From NCBI GenBank assembly GCA_902598655.1, contig CACKCQ010000005.1, forward strand, positions 18,854 to 82,853: 64,000 nt of DNA. The letters run 5' to 3'. Within the stretch, counting starts at the first letter, position 1, and the number at the start of each line of letters is the position of its first letter. Below the pieces are notes generated by a model. That model ran no database searches and was not told the DNA's origin. It worked only from the letters and a program-made list of their open reading frames with translations. Shown one piece after another: positions 1 through 8,314 of this stretch. This DNA is from an uncultured Pelagibacteraceae bacterium (lineage in GTDB: Bacteria; Pseudomonadota; Alphaproteobacteria; Pelagibacterales; Pelagibacteraceae). Position numbers and translations under genes: made by a program.

Positions 1-504
1 GTTACACACGATCAAGGAGAAGCATTAACAATGTCAAATAGGATCGCAGTTTTTAATGATGGTAAAGTTCAACAATTATCAAGTCCTGATAAATTGTACG
101 AAGAACCAGTTAATTCTTTCGTTGCAGAGTTTATAGGTGAAAATAATACATTTGGAGGAGAAGTAACTGACATTTCAAAAGATGTTTGTAAAGTTAAACT
201 ACAAAATGGAGAAATTTTAGCTAATCCAGTTTCAGTAACTTCCAAAGGTGATAAAACAACAGTTTCAATAAGACCTGAGAGGGCATTGATAAATCCAAAA
301 GATAAAATGGATAATAATCAAACGGGAAAAATCGAAGAAGTTATTTACCATGGTGATCACACTAGAGTAAGATTAGATCTTTTAGGTAATAAAGAGTTTA
401 TTTTAAAAGTTCCAAATAGCTCAAACGAGTTAGATTTAAAATTAGGTAATGAGATTAAAGTAGGATGGAACAGTCAAGACGCAAGAGCTCTAGATCCTAA
501 ATAA
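1..504 (+). CDS. ABC transporter ATP-binding protein, C-terminal part (PotA-like), 5'-partial
   Basis: The reading frame is open from base 1, so the gene begins before the window and the first ATG (31) is internal. The visible part starts at the H-loop ([12 protein letters not shown]) that ends the nucleotide-binding domain. It continues with the usual [16 protein letters not shown] segment and a C-terminal TOBE-like beta domain containing the family hallmark SIRPERA. Walker A, signature and Walker B lie outside the window. It precedes a PotD-type binding protein and two PotB/C-type permeases on the same strand, so it should energise that importer from the cytoplasmic face. The specificity (polyamine or another organic cation/acid) cannot be read from the sequence. 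Confidence 0.85.
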   Translation, partial: VTHDQGEALTMSNRIAVFNDGKVQQLSSPDKLYEEPVNSFVAEFIGENNTFGGEVTDISKDVCKVKLQNGEILANPVSVTSKGDKTTVSIRPERALINPKDKMDNNQTGKIEEVIYHGDHTRVRLDLLGNKEFILKVPNSSNELDLKLGNEIKVGWNSQDARALDPK

Positions 505-544
505 TTTCTTAAATATCCCAGTATTCCTATAACAAAATGGCCTG

Positions 545-573
545 TTGACTCTGAATATCGTTTTTGTTGTACT
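545..573 (+). promoter_or_regulatory. Candidate sigma70 promoter for the PotD-type binding protein
   Basis: TTGACT (545-550), a 17-base spacer and TGTACT (568-573) resemble -35/-10 boxes in the 115-base gap between the ATPase gene and the binding-protein gene. A separate promoter here would allow higher binding-protein expression. The -10 match is weak (4 of 6) and the region is AT-rich, so this is tentative. Confidence 0.35.
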
Positions 574-580
574 TCGCTTA

Positions 581-608
581 TATAAATTAATTTATATTAA
601 ACGTTTAA
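581..608. promoter_or_regulatory. Two adjacent perfect palindromes, possible operator
   Basis: TATAAATTAATTTATA (581-596) and TTAAACGTTTAA (597-608) are both perfect inverted repeats. They abut each other and the ribosome-binding site GGAGG of the next gene. The AAACGTTT core resembles LacI-family operators. No regulator gene lies nearby, so the role is inferred from symmetry and position only. Confidence 0.3.
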
Positions 609-619
609 ACGGAGGATAA

Positions 620-1735
620 ATGAAAAAATTAAGTAAATTATTACTTGCTCTTTCTTTTGCTCTTTCAATAACTTCATCTGCATTTGCGGTTACAGTAGCA
701 TCTTGGGGTGGAGCTTATACAGAGTCTCAAAAGCTAGGGTATGGTGATCCAACTGCAAAAGCTCTTGGTGTTGATATCAACTGGGTAGACTATTCAGGTG
801 GATTATCTGAGATTAAAGCTCAAAAAGAAGCAGGTGCAATTACTTGGGATATTATCGATGTATTCGCATTTGATACTATTAACGGATGTGACGAAGGAAT
901 TTTTGTCGAATTCGATTTTGACAAAGACTTCCCTGCAGCTCCAGATGGAACTCCTGCAAGTGAAGATTTCTTTGCTCCAATGCCGAGTAAATGTGCTGTA
1001 GGAAACATTTTATATTCTTGGAACTATGCTTACAACGTAAACAATGTTGACGGCACACCAAAAACTATAAAAGATTTCTTTAACACTAAAAAATTTCCAG
1101 GAAAAAGAGCTATTTACAAATCTGCTCTAACAAACCTAGAAATAGCATTAGCTGGTGACGGTGTTTATATGGGTAAAGGTGGATCAGAGATCTACAAATT
1201 ACTAGAAACTGAAGCTGGTGTTAATAGAGCTATGAATAAAATTAAAGAGCTATGTACAGATCCAAATGGTGGATGTGTATTCTGGTCTGCAGGTGCTCAA
1301 CCACCAGAATTATTAGTATCTGGTGAAGTTGTTATGGCAACTGGTTGGAATGGAAGATTCTTTAATGCTGAAATCGGTGAAGGTGCTCCAATTAAACAAG
1401 TATGGGATGGACAAGGTCTTGACTATGAATATTTCGCACTTGTTAAAGGTGGACCAGATGAAGCAAATGCTAAAAAAGCTTTAGCAATGATGACTAACAC
1501 TGAAATGTTAGCTGGAAGTGCTAAATATATTGCATATGCTCCATACAGATTATCATCTTTAGAAATTATCAAAGCAAATGAGCCTTGGTACAAAGATGGT
1601 AAAACTGAAATGATGCCACAAATGCCAACTGCTCCTTCAAACACTAAAAAATACTTTTTAGTTGATCCATTTTTCTGGGCTGATAACGGTACAGAACTTG
1701 GTGAGAAGTGGGAAGCTATGAAAGCTGGTCTATAA
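620..1735 (+). CDS. Periplasmic solute-binding protein of the PotD/PotF type
   Basis: 371 residues, starting at an ATG 5 bases after a good ribosome site (GGAGGAT). Residues 1-23 are a Sec signal peptide (Lys-rich start, hydrophobic core, cleavage after AFA). The mature protein begins VTVASWGGAYTESQ, typical of the family of binding proteins for polyamines and related compounds. Trp- and Asp-rich segments (TWDIIDV, WNYAYN, ATGWNGRF) are the kind that form an organic-cation pocket. The length fits the family (about 350-370). It should bind substrate in the periplasm and deliver it to the two permeases downstream. A strong terminator follows at 1771-1797, so this gene is probably transcribed above the permeases. 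The ligand is not determinable. Confidence 0.85.
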   Translation: MKKLSKLLLALSFALSITSSAFAVTVASWGGAYTESQKLGYGDPTAKALGVDINWVDYSGGLSEIKAQKEAGAITWDIIDVFAFDTINGCDEGIFVEFDFDKDFPAAPDGTPASEDFFAPMPSKCAVGNILYSWNYAYNVNNVDGTPKTIKDFFNTKKFPGKRAIYKSALTNLEIALAGDGVYMGKGGSEIYKLLETEAGVNRAMNKIKELCTDPNGGCVFWSAGAQPPELLVSGEVVMATGWNGRFFNAEIGEGAPIKQVWDGQGLDYEYFALVKGGPDEANAKKALAMMTNTEMLAGSAKYIAYAPYRLSSLEIIKANEPWYKDGKTEMMPQMPTAPSNTKKYFLVDPFFWADNGTELGEKWEAMKAGL

Positions 1736-1770
1736 AAGAGTATAAAAGACTAGAATAATATAATATATAT

Positions 1771-1797
1771 AGGGCGACTTTTTTAAGTCGCCCTTTT
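1771..1797 (+). terminator. Intrinsic terminator between binding-protein and permease genes
   Basis: AGGGCGACTT, a TTTT loop and AAGTCGCCCT form a perfect 10-bp GC-rich stem followed by a T run. The permease ATG is at 1803, right after the T run, so the hairpin occupies the place where its ribosome site would be. It probably acts as a partial terminator and 3' stabiliser. Confidence 0.9.
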
Positions 1798-1802
1798 TAT
1801 TT

Positions 1803-3065
1803 ATGAGCAGCGAAACAAAACAAATACTTACAACTGACGGAATTCCTTTAGAGATAAGTTTAAAAAAAGCTGAAAGAAAAAACAAAATTAGAGCATTTTT
1901 ACTTGTTGCGCCATTACTACTTTTTTTGATTATTACTTATATTTTTCCAATCGGAGAAATGTTTACAAGAAGTATTGATGATAAAATGATTACAAACATG
2001 CTTCCAAAAACATTTAAGTCTATGGAGACATGGGACGGTAAAGAACTTCCATCTGAAGAAGTATTTGCTTCATTTTTATCTGATTTTAAAATTCTTGTAG
2101 AAAAAAAAGAACATGGAAAACTAGCTCAAAGACTTAATAAAGAAAAAAATGGGTTCAACACCATCACAAAAAAATTATTCAGACAGGTAAAAAGAAATAA
2201 AATTGACGAGACACAAAGTATTAAAGAACAAATAATGAAAGTTCATAAGAGATGGAGAAATGTAGAATATTGGCAAGCTATTAAAAGGACTGCACCTCCT
2301 TACACTTCAGCTAAATATTTAAAAGCTATGGATATGTATTTGAATGAAGATAACAAAATTACTCAAGTTAGCGAAGATAGAAGAATACATAGAATTTTAT
2401 GGTTGAGAACTGTAGAGGTTGCTTTCTTTGTTACTGTATTCTGTTTCTTAATGGGTTACCCAATAGCCCATTTACTAGCAACACTTCCAATGAAGTATAG
2501 TAATTTATTAATGATTTGTGTTCTTCTTCCGTTTTGGACGTCGTTATTAGTTAGAACAGCTAGCTGGATGATTTTGCTTCAACAGCAAGGAGTAGTTAAT
2601 GATTTCTTTGTATTGATTGGCCTTGTGTCAGACGATAATAGGCCAGAAATGATGTACAACAAAGTCGGAACTTATGTTGCTATGACACAAATTCTATTAC
2701 CATTTATGGTTTTACCACTTTACAGTGTGATGAAAACTATCTCGCCAAGTTTAATGAGAGCAGGTAAATCTCTTGGCGGAACACCTTTTGTGGCTTTTTG
2801 GAAAGTATATTTTCCATTAACCATACCAGGTATCGGGGCAGGGTGTCTTTTAGTTTTTATTTTAGCAATTGGATACTACATCACACCCGCTTTAGTTGGG
2901 GGAGCATCAGGAACCTTAATTAGTAACCAAATTGCATATCATATGAAAACTACTTTAGATTGGAGTTTTGCTTCAGCGATGGGGCTTATGTTGCTTGGAG
3001 GAGTTTTGGTTATCTATTGGCTTTATAATAAATTAGTTGGAGTTGATAATATTAAGTTAGGTTAG
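1803..3065 (+). CDS. ABC transporter permease, PotB-like, with large periplasmic insertion
   Basis: 420 residues against about 285-300 for a standard PotB. A first membrane helix lies at about 30-52 (FLLVAPLLLFLIITYIFPI). A charged, Lys/Glu-rich hydrophilic stretch of about 145 residues follows, and the remaining helices start near 200. The EAA-type coupling loop (MRAGKSLGGTPFVAFWKVYFP, near 315-340) is intact and would contact the ATPase. The insertion should face the periplasm and could meet the binding protein. No Shine-Dalgarno is visible because the upstream terminator abuts the ATG, so translation may depend on read-through mRNA or a weak site. It is followed after one base by the partner permease. 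Confidence 0.85.
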   Translation: MSSETKQILTTDGIPLEISLKKAERKNKIRAFLLVAPLLLFLIITYIFPIGEMFTRSIDDKMITNMLPKTFKSMETWDGKELPSEEVFASFLSDFKILVEKKEHGKLAQRLNKEKNGFNTITKKLFRQVKRNKIDETQSIKEQIMKVHKRWRNVEYWQAIKRTAPPYTSAKYLKAMDMYLNEDNKITQVSEDRRIHRILWLRTVEVAFFVTVFCFLMGYPIAHLLATLPMKYSNLLMICVLLPFWTSLLVRTASWMILLQQQGVVNDFFVLIGLVSDDNRPEMMYNKVGTYVAMTQILLPFMVLPLYSVMKTISPSLMRAGKSLGGTPFVAFWKVYFPLTIPGIGAGCLLVFILAIGYYITPALVGGASGTLISNQIAYHMKTTLDWSFASAMGLMLLGGVLVIYWLYNKLVGVDNIKLG

Positions 3066-3066
3066 T

Positions 3067-3921
3067 ATGGCATTACCAAAGTATACAGAAACTAGATATA
3101 GAATTTGGCACTACTTTTACATTGCCATATGTACTTTTGTTTTTATTTTTTTAATCGCACCTTTGTTTGTAATATTTCCATTATCATTTAATGCAGAAGA
3201 GTTTCTTGTTTTTTCAGAAGGAATGAAGAATTTAGACCCAGATGCTTTTTCATTAAGATGGTACAAAGATATGGTTTACGGTACAAAGAACCCATGGGGT
3301 CTTGCTGCAAAGAATAGTTTTATTATTGCTATATTTGCAACTTTAGGGTCAGTAATTTTAGGAACGGTTGCTGCATTAGGATTGAGCAGCAGACACATGC
3401 CCTTTAAAGGAATAATAATGGCAACTTTGATTTCACCAATGATAGTTCCACTTATTATATCAGGTGTTGCAATATTCTTTTTTATGGCAAAAGCAGGTTT
3501 AGCGGCAACTCATACAGGAATAGTTTTAGCTCATATAATTTTAGGAACACCTTTTGTTGTAATTACTGTTACTGCAACATTATCAGGTTTCGATCATAGT
3601 GTAACAAGAGCGGCAGCTAGTTTAGGTAGTAACCCAGTAAATACATTTATGAAAGTAACTCTTCCGTTGATTTTACCTGGAGTAATATCAGGAGGTTTGT
3701 TTGCTTTTGTAACTTCTTTTGATGAAGTTGTAGTCGTTTTATTTTTAGCTGGTCTTGAAAATACAACTATTCCAATTCAAATGTGGACAGGTTTAAGAGA
3801 ACAATTAAGTCCTACAATTCTAGCAGTTGCTACTTGTTTAATTGTTTTATCAACCTTAATATTGATAAGTGCTGAATTATTAAGAAGAAGATCAGAACGT
3901 TTAAGAGGAATTAATAGATAA
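3067..3921 (+). CDS. ABC transporter permease, PotC-like
   Basis: 284 residues, the normal length for a PotC-type inner-membrane subunit. The first helix is near 15-40 and about six helices are predicted. The coupling-loop motif (RAAASLGSNPVNTFMKVTLPLILPG) sits in the last third and would dock on the ATPase. The gene starts one base after the stop of the previous permease, so the two are translated together as a heterodimer. With the preceding genes it completes a four-part importer (ATPase, binding protein, two permeases). Its stop codon directly abuts that of the convergent thiolase gene. Confidence 0.87.
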   Translation: MALPKYTETRYRIWHYFYIAICTFVFIFLIAPLFVIFPLSFNAEEFLVFSEGMKNLDPDAFSLRWYKDMVYGTKNPWGLAAKNSFIIAIFATLGSVILGTVAALGLSSRHMPFKGIIMATLISPMIVPLIISGVAIFFFMAKAGLAATHTGIVLAHIILGTPFVVITVTATLSGFDHSVTRAAASLGSNPVNTFMKVTLPLILPGVISGGLFAFVTSFDEVVVVLFLAGLENTTIPIQMWTGLREQLSPTILAVATCLIVLSTLILISAELLRRRSERLRGINR

Positions 3922-5046
3922 TTAATTTACCGACTCGATTACAGTCGCAATACCCATGCCTAAACCTATGCATTGAGTAGATAAAGCGTATTTCTTATTT
4001 TCACGTCTAAGCAAATCAGCAGCTTTGCCAGTAATTCTAGCTCCTGTTGCTCCTAGAGGGTGTCCTAGAGCTAACGCTCCACCATCCAAATTAGCTCTCT
4101 TTTGATCGATACCAAGATCTTTTAAGCATGCTATTGATTGAGAAGCAAAAGCTTCATTAATCTCTACAATATCGATATCATTAATTGATAATTTTGCTCT
4201 CTCTAATGCTTTCTTAGTTGCTCCTATAGGTCCAAGTCCCATTACATCTGGTTCACATCCTTTAACTCCAGTTGAAACAATTCTAGCTAAAATCTCTAAA
4301 CCATTTTCTTTTGCATAGCTTTCTTCACATATCAATGTTGCTGCTGCTCCATCGGTAAGAGGTGAGGATGTTGCTGCAGTAACAGTTCCTTCTTGATCAA
4401 ATGCAAGTTTTAAACCATCTAAAGTTTCTTGATTACTTTTTGGACGTATGTTTCCATCTTTTGTGCAACCAGCGATTTCAACGATTTCATTTTTAAATTT
4501 ACCATTAACTTCAGCTTCATTGGCTTTTTGATGACTTTGAATTGCAAACTCTTGTTGCTCAGTTCTTGAAATTTTATATCTCTTGGCAACATTTTCAGCA
4601 GTAATTCCCATTGAAAAATAAACATTTGGATTTTCTTTATCTGTGTAAGGATAAGGTATTGGTTCAAAGCCAGTTGTAACTCTAGTCATACTTTCAACAC
4701 CTCCACATACGAAAACTTTTCCTGCGCCCATTGCTATTTTACCTGCTGCAACATGAATAGCTTCCATAGATGAACCACACCATCTATCGACAGTCATTCC
4801 AGACGTATGTATTTCCATTCCAGATAAAAATGTTGTGAGTTTCCCAATATTAAAACTCTGCTCTCCAACCTGGAAAGCACACCCAACAACAATATCTTCT
4901 ATATCAGCAGGATTTACTTTAGTTTTAGATACAAGATTTTTAACAACTTCTGCAAACATATTTACAGGCTTAACATCAATTAATTCACCTTTTCTTGCCA
5001 TTGTAAAAGGTGATCTTGAATATCCTGCTATAACTGCTCTTTTCAT
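3922..5046 (-). CDS. Thiolase / acetyl-CoA acyltransferase family protein
   Basis: 374 residues. Thiolase landmarks are in order: the nucleophile Cys in DRWCGSSMEAIHVA (near 90), the catalytic His in NEAFASQS (near 295-300), the GGALALGHPLGATGAR segment near 325-340 and a C-terminal CIGLGMG Cys. All catalytic residues are therefore present, and the reaction is thiolytic cleavage or Claisen condensation of acyl-CoA. It is the last gene of the minus-strand operon 11365-3922, 23 bases after the DmdA-like gene, and may process the acyl-CoA left after that pathway. Chain-length specificity (acetoacetyl versus 3-ketoacyl) is not readable. The 3' end abuts the convergent permease. Confidence 0.9.
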   Translation of the reverse strand: MKRAVIAGYSRSPFTMARKGELIDVKPVNMFAEVVKNLVSKTKVNPADIEDIVVGCAFQVGEQSFNIGKLTTFLSGMEIHTSGMTVDRWCGSSMEAIHVAAGKIAMGAGKVFVCGGVESMTRVTTGFEPIPYPYTDKENPNVYFSMGITAENVAKRYKISRTEQQEFAIQSHQKANEAEVNGKFKNEIVEIAGCTKDGNIRPKSNQETLDGLKLAFDQEGTVTAATSSPLTDGAAATLICEESYAKENGLEILARIVSTGVKGCEPDVMGLGPIGATKKALERAKLSINDIDIVEINEAFASQSIACLKDLGIDQKRANLDGGALALGHPLGATGARITGKAADLLRRENKKYALSTQCIGLGMGIATVIESVN

Positions 5047-5069
5047 ATAAGACTTATACCTACTAATTA

Positions 5070-6233
5070 TTATTTTGAAAATGGTAAAGAGGACACAATT
5101 CCTTTTCTTAATTTGTTATCTGGAGTGTGCACTAAAACTTCTGACCCTATTTTACAAAATTCATTTAAAATCATGGATAAACCAATATTTTTTTTGAATT
5201 TTGGAGAATAAATCCCTGAGGTAATTTTACCAATTAATTTCTTATCTTTTGAATATAGTGGAAAAGGAATTGAACACGGAGGACAATCTACACCATCAAA
5301 TATTACTCCTTTTAATTTTTGTTTTACACCTTGTTTTTTAATCTTCTCTAAAGCATTTTTTCCAATGAAATCATGATCGCTTTTGTCACTACAATATTTT
5401 TCTAAGTTACATTCAATTGGATTATTTTCTTTCGTAAAATCATTTCCATATGACATTAATCCTGCTTCTATTCTGTCAATTAAATTTGGGCATCCTGGAG
5501 CAATGTTAAATTCTTTCCCTGCTTTCCATATTATATCCCAAATTTTTTCTCCCATTTCATTTTTGTCGAAGTAATCTTCAAAGCATTTAAAATAAATCTC
5601 AAATCCATCTTGTTTGCTATATCCTGATCTCGCAATAACTTGTTTAGTTCCCAAGAAATCAAATATTCTAAAATTAAAAAATTTTAATTTTCTAATATCT
5701 TCTCCGAATATTGATGCCATCAAACCTTCAGACTTCGGACCTTGTACTGCAAGAGGATATACATCTGGTTCTGTTATGCTCACATTTAGATTTAAACCAA
5801 CTGCAATACCTTTTGCCCAAAGCAATACATCAGAGTCTGCTATTGAAATCCAAAACATATCATCATCTAACTTTAACAACACTGGATCATTTATCATTCC
5901 AGCATTTTCATCTATCATAGGAATATAAAAACATTTTCCAGTCTCCATATTTTTTAATGATCTTGGTGTCATTTTTTGTACTAATAAACTAGCGTCTGGA
6001 CCTGATATCTGAACTTGTCTTTGACAAGAAACATCCCATAACTGAACATGTTCATTTAAATGCCAATAATCATCCTCAATAGATTTCCGAAATCTTTTTG
6101 GTAAAAGCATATGATTTACAACAGTAAAATCAGTTACACCACATTCTTCAACTCTTTTGGTGTAAGGAGTTCTTCTTATTCTCCTAGACATATTTAGTTT
6201 TGTGCTAATTTTGCTTTGTATCAACGAAGCCAT
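5070..6233 (-). CDS. dmdA: DmdA-like tetrahydrofolate-dependent demethylase (GcvT family)
   Basis: 387 residues of the GcvT/aminomethyltransferase fold. From memory, the N-terminus (SRRIRRTPYTKRVE), the WDVSCQRQVQISGPDA motif, NDPVLLKL, WISIADSDV, and the RSGYSKQDGFEIY and CPNLIDRIEAGLMSYGND segments match proteins annotated as dimethylsulfoniopropionate demethylase rather than glycine-cleavage T protein. Such enzymes move a methyl group from DMSP or a relative to tetrahydrofolate in the cytoplasm. No gcvH or gcvP is nearby, which also argues against glycine cleavage. It sits in the seven-gene operon 3 bases after the HIUase-like gene, with a second GcvT-family protein at the operon start. 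The exact substrate, and whether it is a true DmdA clade or a paralogue, needs a tree. Confidence 0.65.
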   Translation of the reverse strand: MASLIQSKISTKLNMSRRIRRTPYTKRVEECGVTDFTVVNHMLLPKRFRKSIEDDYWHLNEHVQLWDVSCQRQVQISGPDASLLVQKMTPRSLKNMETGKCFYIPMIDENAGMINDPVLLKLDDDMFWISIADSDVLLWAKGIAVGLNLNVSITEPDVYPLAVQGPKSEGLMASIFGEDIRKLKFFNFRIFDFLGTKQVIARSGYSKQDGFEIYFKCFEDYFDKNEMGEKIWDIIWKAGKEFNIAPGCPNLIDRIEAGLMSYGNDFTKENNPIECNLEKYCSDKSDHDFIGKNALEKIKKQGVKQKLKGVIFDGVDCPPCSIPFPLYSKDKKLIGKITSGIYSPKFKKNIGLSMILNEFCKIGSEVLVHTPDNKLRKGIVSSLPFSK

Positions 6234-6236
6234 ATA

Positions 6237-6572
6237 TTATTTTGACCACCACACTGTATAGCTGTTAGGAGAAATTATTATTGGCAAGTGATAATTTTTT
6301 TTATTATCTGTCATTTTAAATTTTATGACTATTTCACCTACAATTTTTTTCTTTTTAAAGTATTTTTTAATATCACAAATCATTTCATAATCGCATTTAC
6401 AATCTTTTTTGTTAAGATTGAAATTCTGAGTAATCCTACCATTTCCATCAGTCTTTGTATTCAAAAAAAGTTTTTTTAATTTTGAGGTTTGTATTTGATA
6501 AATCTTTACTTTGACGTTGCTTGCATGATTTCCATCAGAACCATTCAATAAATGTGAGCTAAATTTTGCCAT
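6237..6572 (-). CDS. Transthyretin/5-hydroxyisourate hydrolase-like protein with altered C-terminus
   Basis: 111 residues, the size of 5-hydroxyisourate hydrolase (HIUase). Three hallmark positions are present: His7 in FSSHLLNG, Arg46 in TDGNGRI and His95 in NYHLPIIISP. The family's C-terminal YRGS signature is replaced by WWSK (108-111) after the conserved SPNSY. HIUase opens hydroxyisourate in purine breakdown, but no other urate gene is nearby. Here it lies between a ThDP enzyme and a DmdA-like demethylase with 1-3 base gaps, so it probably works in the same pathway on another substrate, perhaps a cyclic amide or lactone. It could also be a non-catalytic binding protein. No signal peptide is seen, so it is cytoplasmic. 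Confidence 0.6.
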   Translation of the reverse strand: MAKFSSHLLNGSDGNHASNVKVKIYQIQTSKLKKLFLNTKTDGNGRITQNFNLNKKDCKCDYEMICDIKKYFKKKKIVGEIVIKFKMTDNKKNYHLPIIISPNSYTVWWSK

Positions 6573-6573
6573 T

Positions 6574-8313
6574 CTACTCTATTGACGATTTCTCTCTCTT
6601 GCTGGCCACAGCAGCAACAATTGGACTTAATACTGGTTTAGCTTTTACATTTACACAAGCAGTTTTACCGCTTGCAATAGCTCTTTTTAGTGCTGGACCC
6701 AATTCTTCTCTTTTCGTTACTAGTTCTCCATGACCACCAAAGCCTTCAAATATACTGTGGAAAGGTATATCTCTAAAGTCTGTTGCAACTCTTTTTCCGC
6801 TTTCAAATAATCTTTCTTGTTGTTGTCCAATTGATGCTAAGCCACCATTATTGTCAATAACAACAACGATTGGTTTCTTTTCAAAAAATGCAGTTTCTAT
6901 TGACATGCCTCCAGATAAAAAGGCTCCATCTCCACTAATTAAAATTACATTCGATTTAGGGTTATTATTTTTTGCAGATAATGCAAATGATACACCAACA
7001 CCCAGCATACTAAATGTACCTGGATGTAAAATTCCACCCAATTTTTTTCCTTGAGCTCCAGCTAAATTTATTGCGATCTCCGACCAGAAATGAGTATTTC
7101 CTCCATCAATTATAAGCCAATCTTTCTCATCCATTACGTCTTGAACGTCTAACGCTAATTGCAGTGGATGAATTTTTCCACCATTTTTTTTTGCTTTATC
7201 TGCTTCAATTTTTAATTCATTTAAAGATTTATCTACCCAATCTTTCTTTTTATTTTTATTATCTTGAAACCAACTATTTCCTAAATTCCATTTATTATTT
7301 TTCTTTAAATTACTTAGAGTATCCAAAAATACTCCTGGATCACATAAAAGGTTATGATCAGCTGCTCTATTAAACTCAATTTCTTCATGAGAACCGTTAA
7401 TACAGACTAAAGTTGTTGTTTTTGGAATGAAAGGAGGGTTACCAAAATTCATTTGATTATCTAATCTTGCACCAATCATTAAAACTAAGTCTGAGTTATG
7501 TAATGCAAATTCTGAGGGCGGATATTGGTGGATATCTGCCAAACCCATATATGCATTTGCTTCTTCTCCTAAAAGTTTTTGATGGTATGGCACATTAAAA
7601 ACTGGAATATTTAAACTTTCACCTGCATTTTTTAAATTTTTTTCTGAGTTTGACCACCAAACACCATGACCTCCAATTATCACAGGTTTTTTTGCATTAC
7701 ACGCTAGCTCAAGTATTTTTGATAGAGCATTTGGATCTGGCCATGCTTTAGCAACTGGTTTTGTTTTATGTGAAAATGGTCTTTCTTCAAGTCCAACACT
7801 TTCCTCAAATGAAGAAAACATTATATCTACTGGTAAACTTAGATGAACAGCCCCAGGATATCCATTCGTTGCAATTCTATAAGCTTTATCAACAAATTCT
7901 CTAATTCTTGTTCCATCTGTAATACTTGCGCTATATTTTGTAAGAGGAGCAGCAATAGAAACATCATCAATTTCTTTAAAGCCACCTGAGCCTTGTCTTT
8001 TTAAACTACTTGATCCAGTTATATAAATTATCGGTGTTCTTTCTCCCCATGCTTCCATCATGGATGGTACTGCATTTGCAAAACCTTCTGGCCCAACTAA
8101 ACATACAGATGGTTTTCTTGTAATTCTTGTGTGTCCATCTGCTAAGTGTCCAGCTATTTGTTCATGAGGACAATTAACTACATCAATTTGACATTCCATG
8201 AAACCTTCAATTGCAGGATTACAAAACCCACCGGATAGAGTAAAAACTTTATTAATACCTTTATCTTTTAATGCTCTTGCAATTAATGCTCCACCTCTTA
8301 TTTTTTTTTCCAT
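6574..8313 (-). CDS. Thiamine-diphosphate-dependent enzyme (acetolactate synthase / oxalyl-CoA decarboxylase-like)
   Basis: 579 residues with the three-domain ThDP layout. The Pyr domain carries the cofactor-activating Glu51 (CPHEQIAGHLADGH). The central domain includes IGARLDNQMNFGNPP. The PP domain holds the GDG...NN motif (ISGDGAFLSGGM...VVIDNNGG). The segment GGFKEIDDVSIAAPLTKY resembles 2-hydroxyacyl-CoA lyases and oxalyl-CoA decarboxylases more than IlvB. Likely chemistry is decarboxylation or C-C cleavage of a 2-oxo acid or 2-hydroxyacyl-CoA. The upstream gene encodes an FMN 2-hydroxyacid oxidase, so a two-step 2-hydroxyacid to 2-oxoacid to aldehyde route, as in mandelate catabolism, is an attractive inference. 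There is one base between the genes. A sulfoacetaldehyde acetyltransferase is less likely. Confidence 0.75.
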   Translation of the reverse strand: MEKKIRGGALIARALKDKGINKVFTLSGGFCNPAIEGFMECQIDVVNCPHEQIAGHLADGHTRITRKPSVCLVGPEGFANAVPSMMEAWGERTPIIYITGSSSLKRQGSGGFKEIDDVSIAAPLTKYSASITDGTRIREFVDKAYRIATNGYPGAVHLSLPVDIMFSSFEESVGLEERPFSHKTKPVAKAWPDPNALSKILELACNAKKPVIIGGHGVWWSNSEKNLKNAGESLNIPVFNVPYHQKLLGEEANAYMGLADIHQYPPSEFALHNSDLVLMIGARLDNQMNFGNPPFIPKTTTLVCINGSHEEIEFNRAADHNLLCDPGVFLDTLSNLKKNNKWNLGNSWFQDNKNKKKDWVDKSLNELKIEADKAKKNGGKIHPLQLALDVQDVMDEKDWLIIDGGNTHFWSEIAINLAGAQGKKLGGILHPGTFSMLGVGVSFALSAKNNNPKSNVILISGDGAFLSGGMSIETAFFEKKPIVVVIDNNGGLASIGQQQERLFESGKRVATDFRDIPFHSIFEGFGGHGELVTKREELGPALKRAIASGKTACVNVKAKPVLSPIVAAVASKREKSSIE

Positions 8314-8314
8314 A

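Noticed and set aside
5614..5928. 104-codon open frame on the plus strand inside the DmdA-like gene
   Set aside because: It is antisense to a gene with clear family motifs, has a low-complexity composition and no ribosome site; treated as a chance frame. The same holds for other antisense frames inside strong genes.
6574..8313. Sulfoacetaldehyde acetyltransferase (Xsc) for the ThDP enzyme
   Set aside because: No phosphotransacetylase or sulfonate transport gene is near, and the central-domain motifs look closer to oxalyl-CoA decarboxylase/2-hydroxyacyl-CoA lyase.
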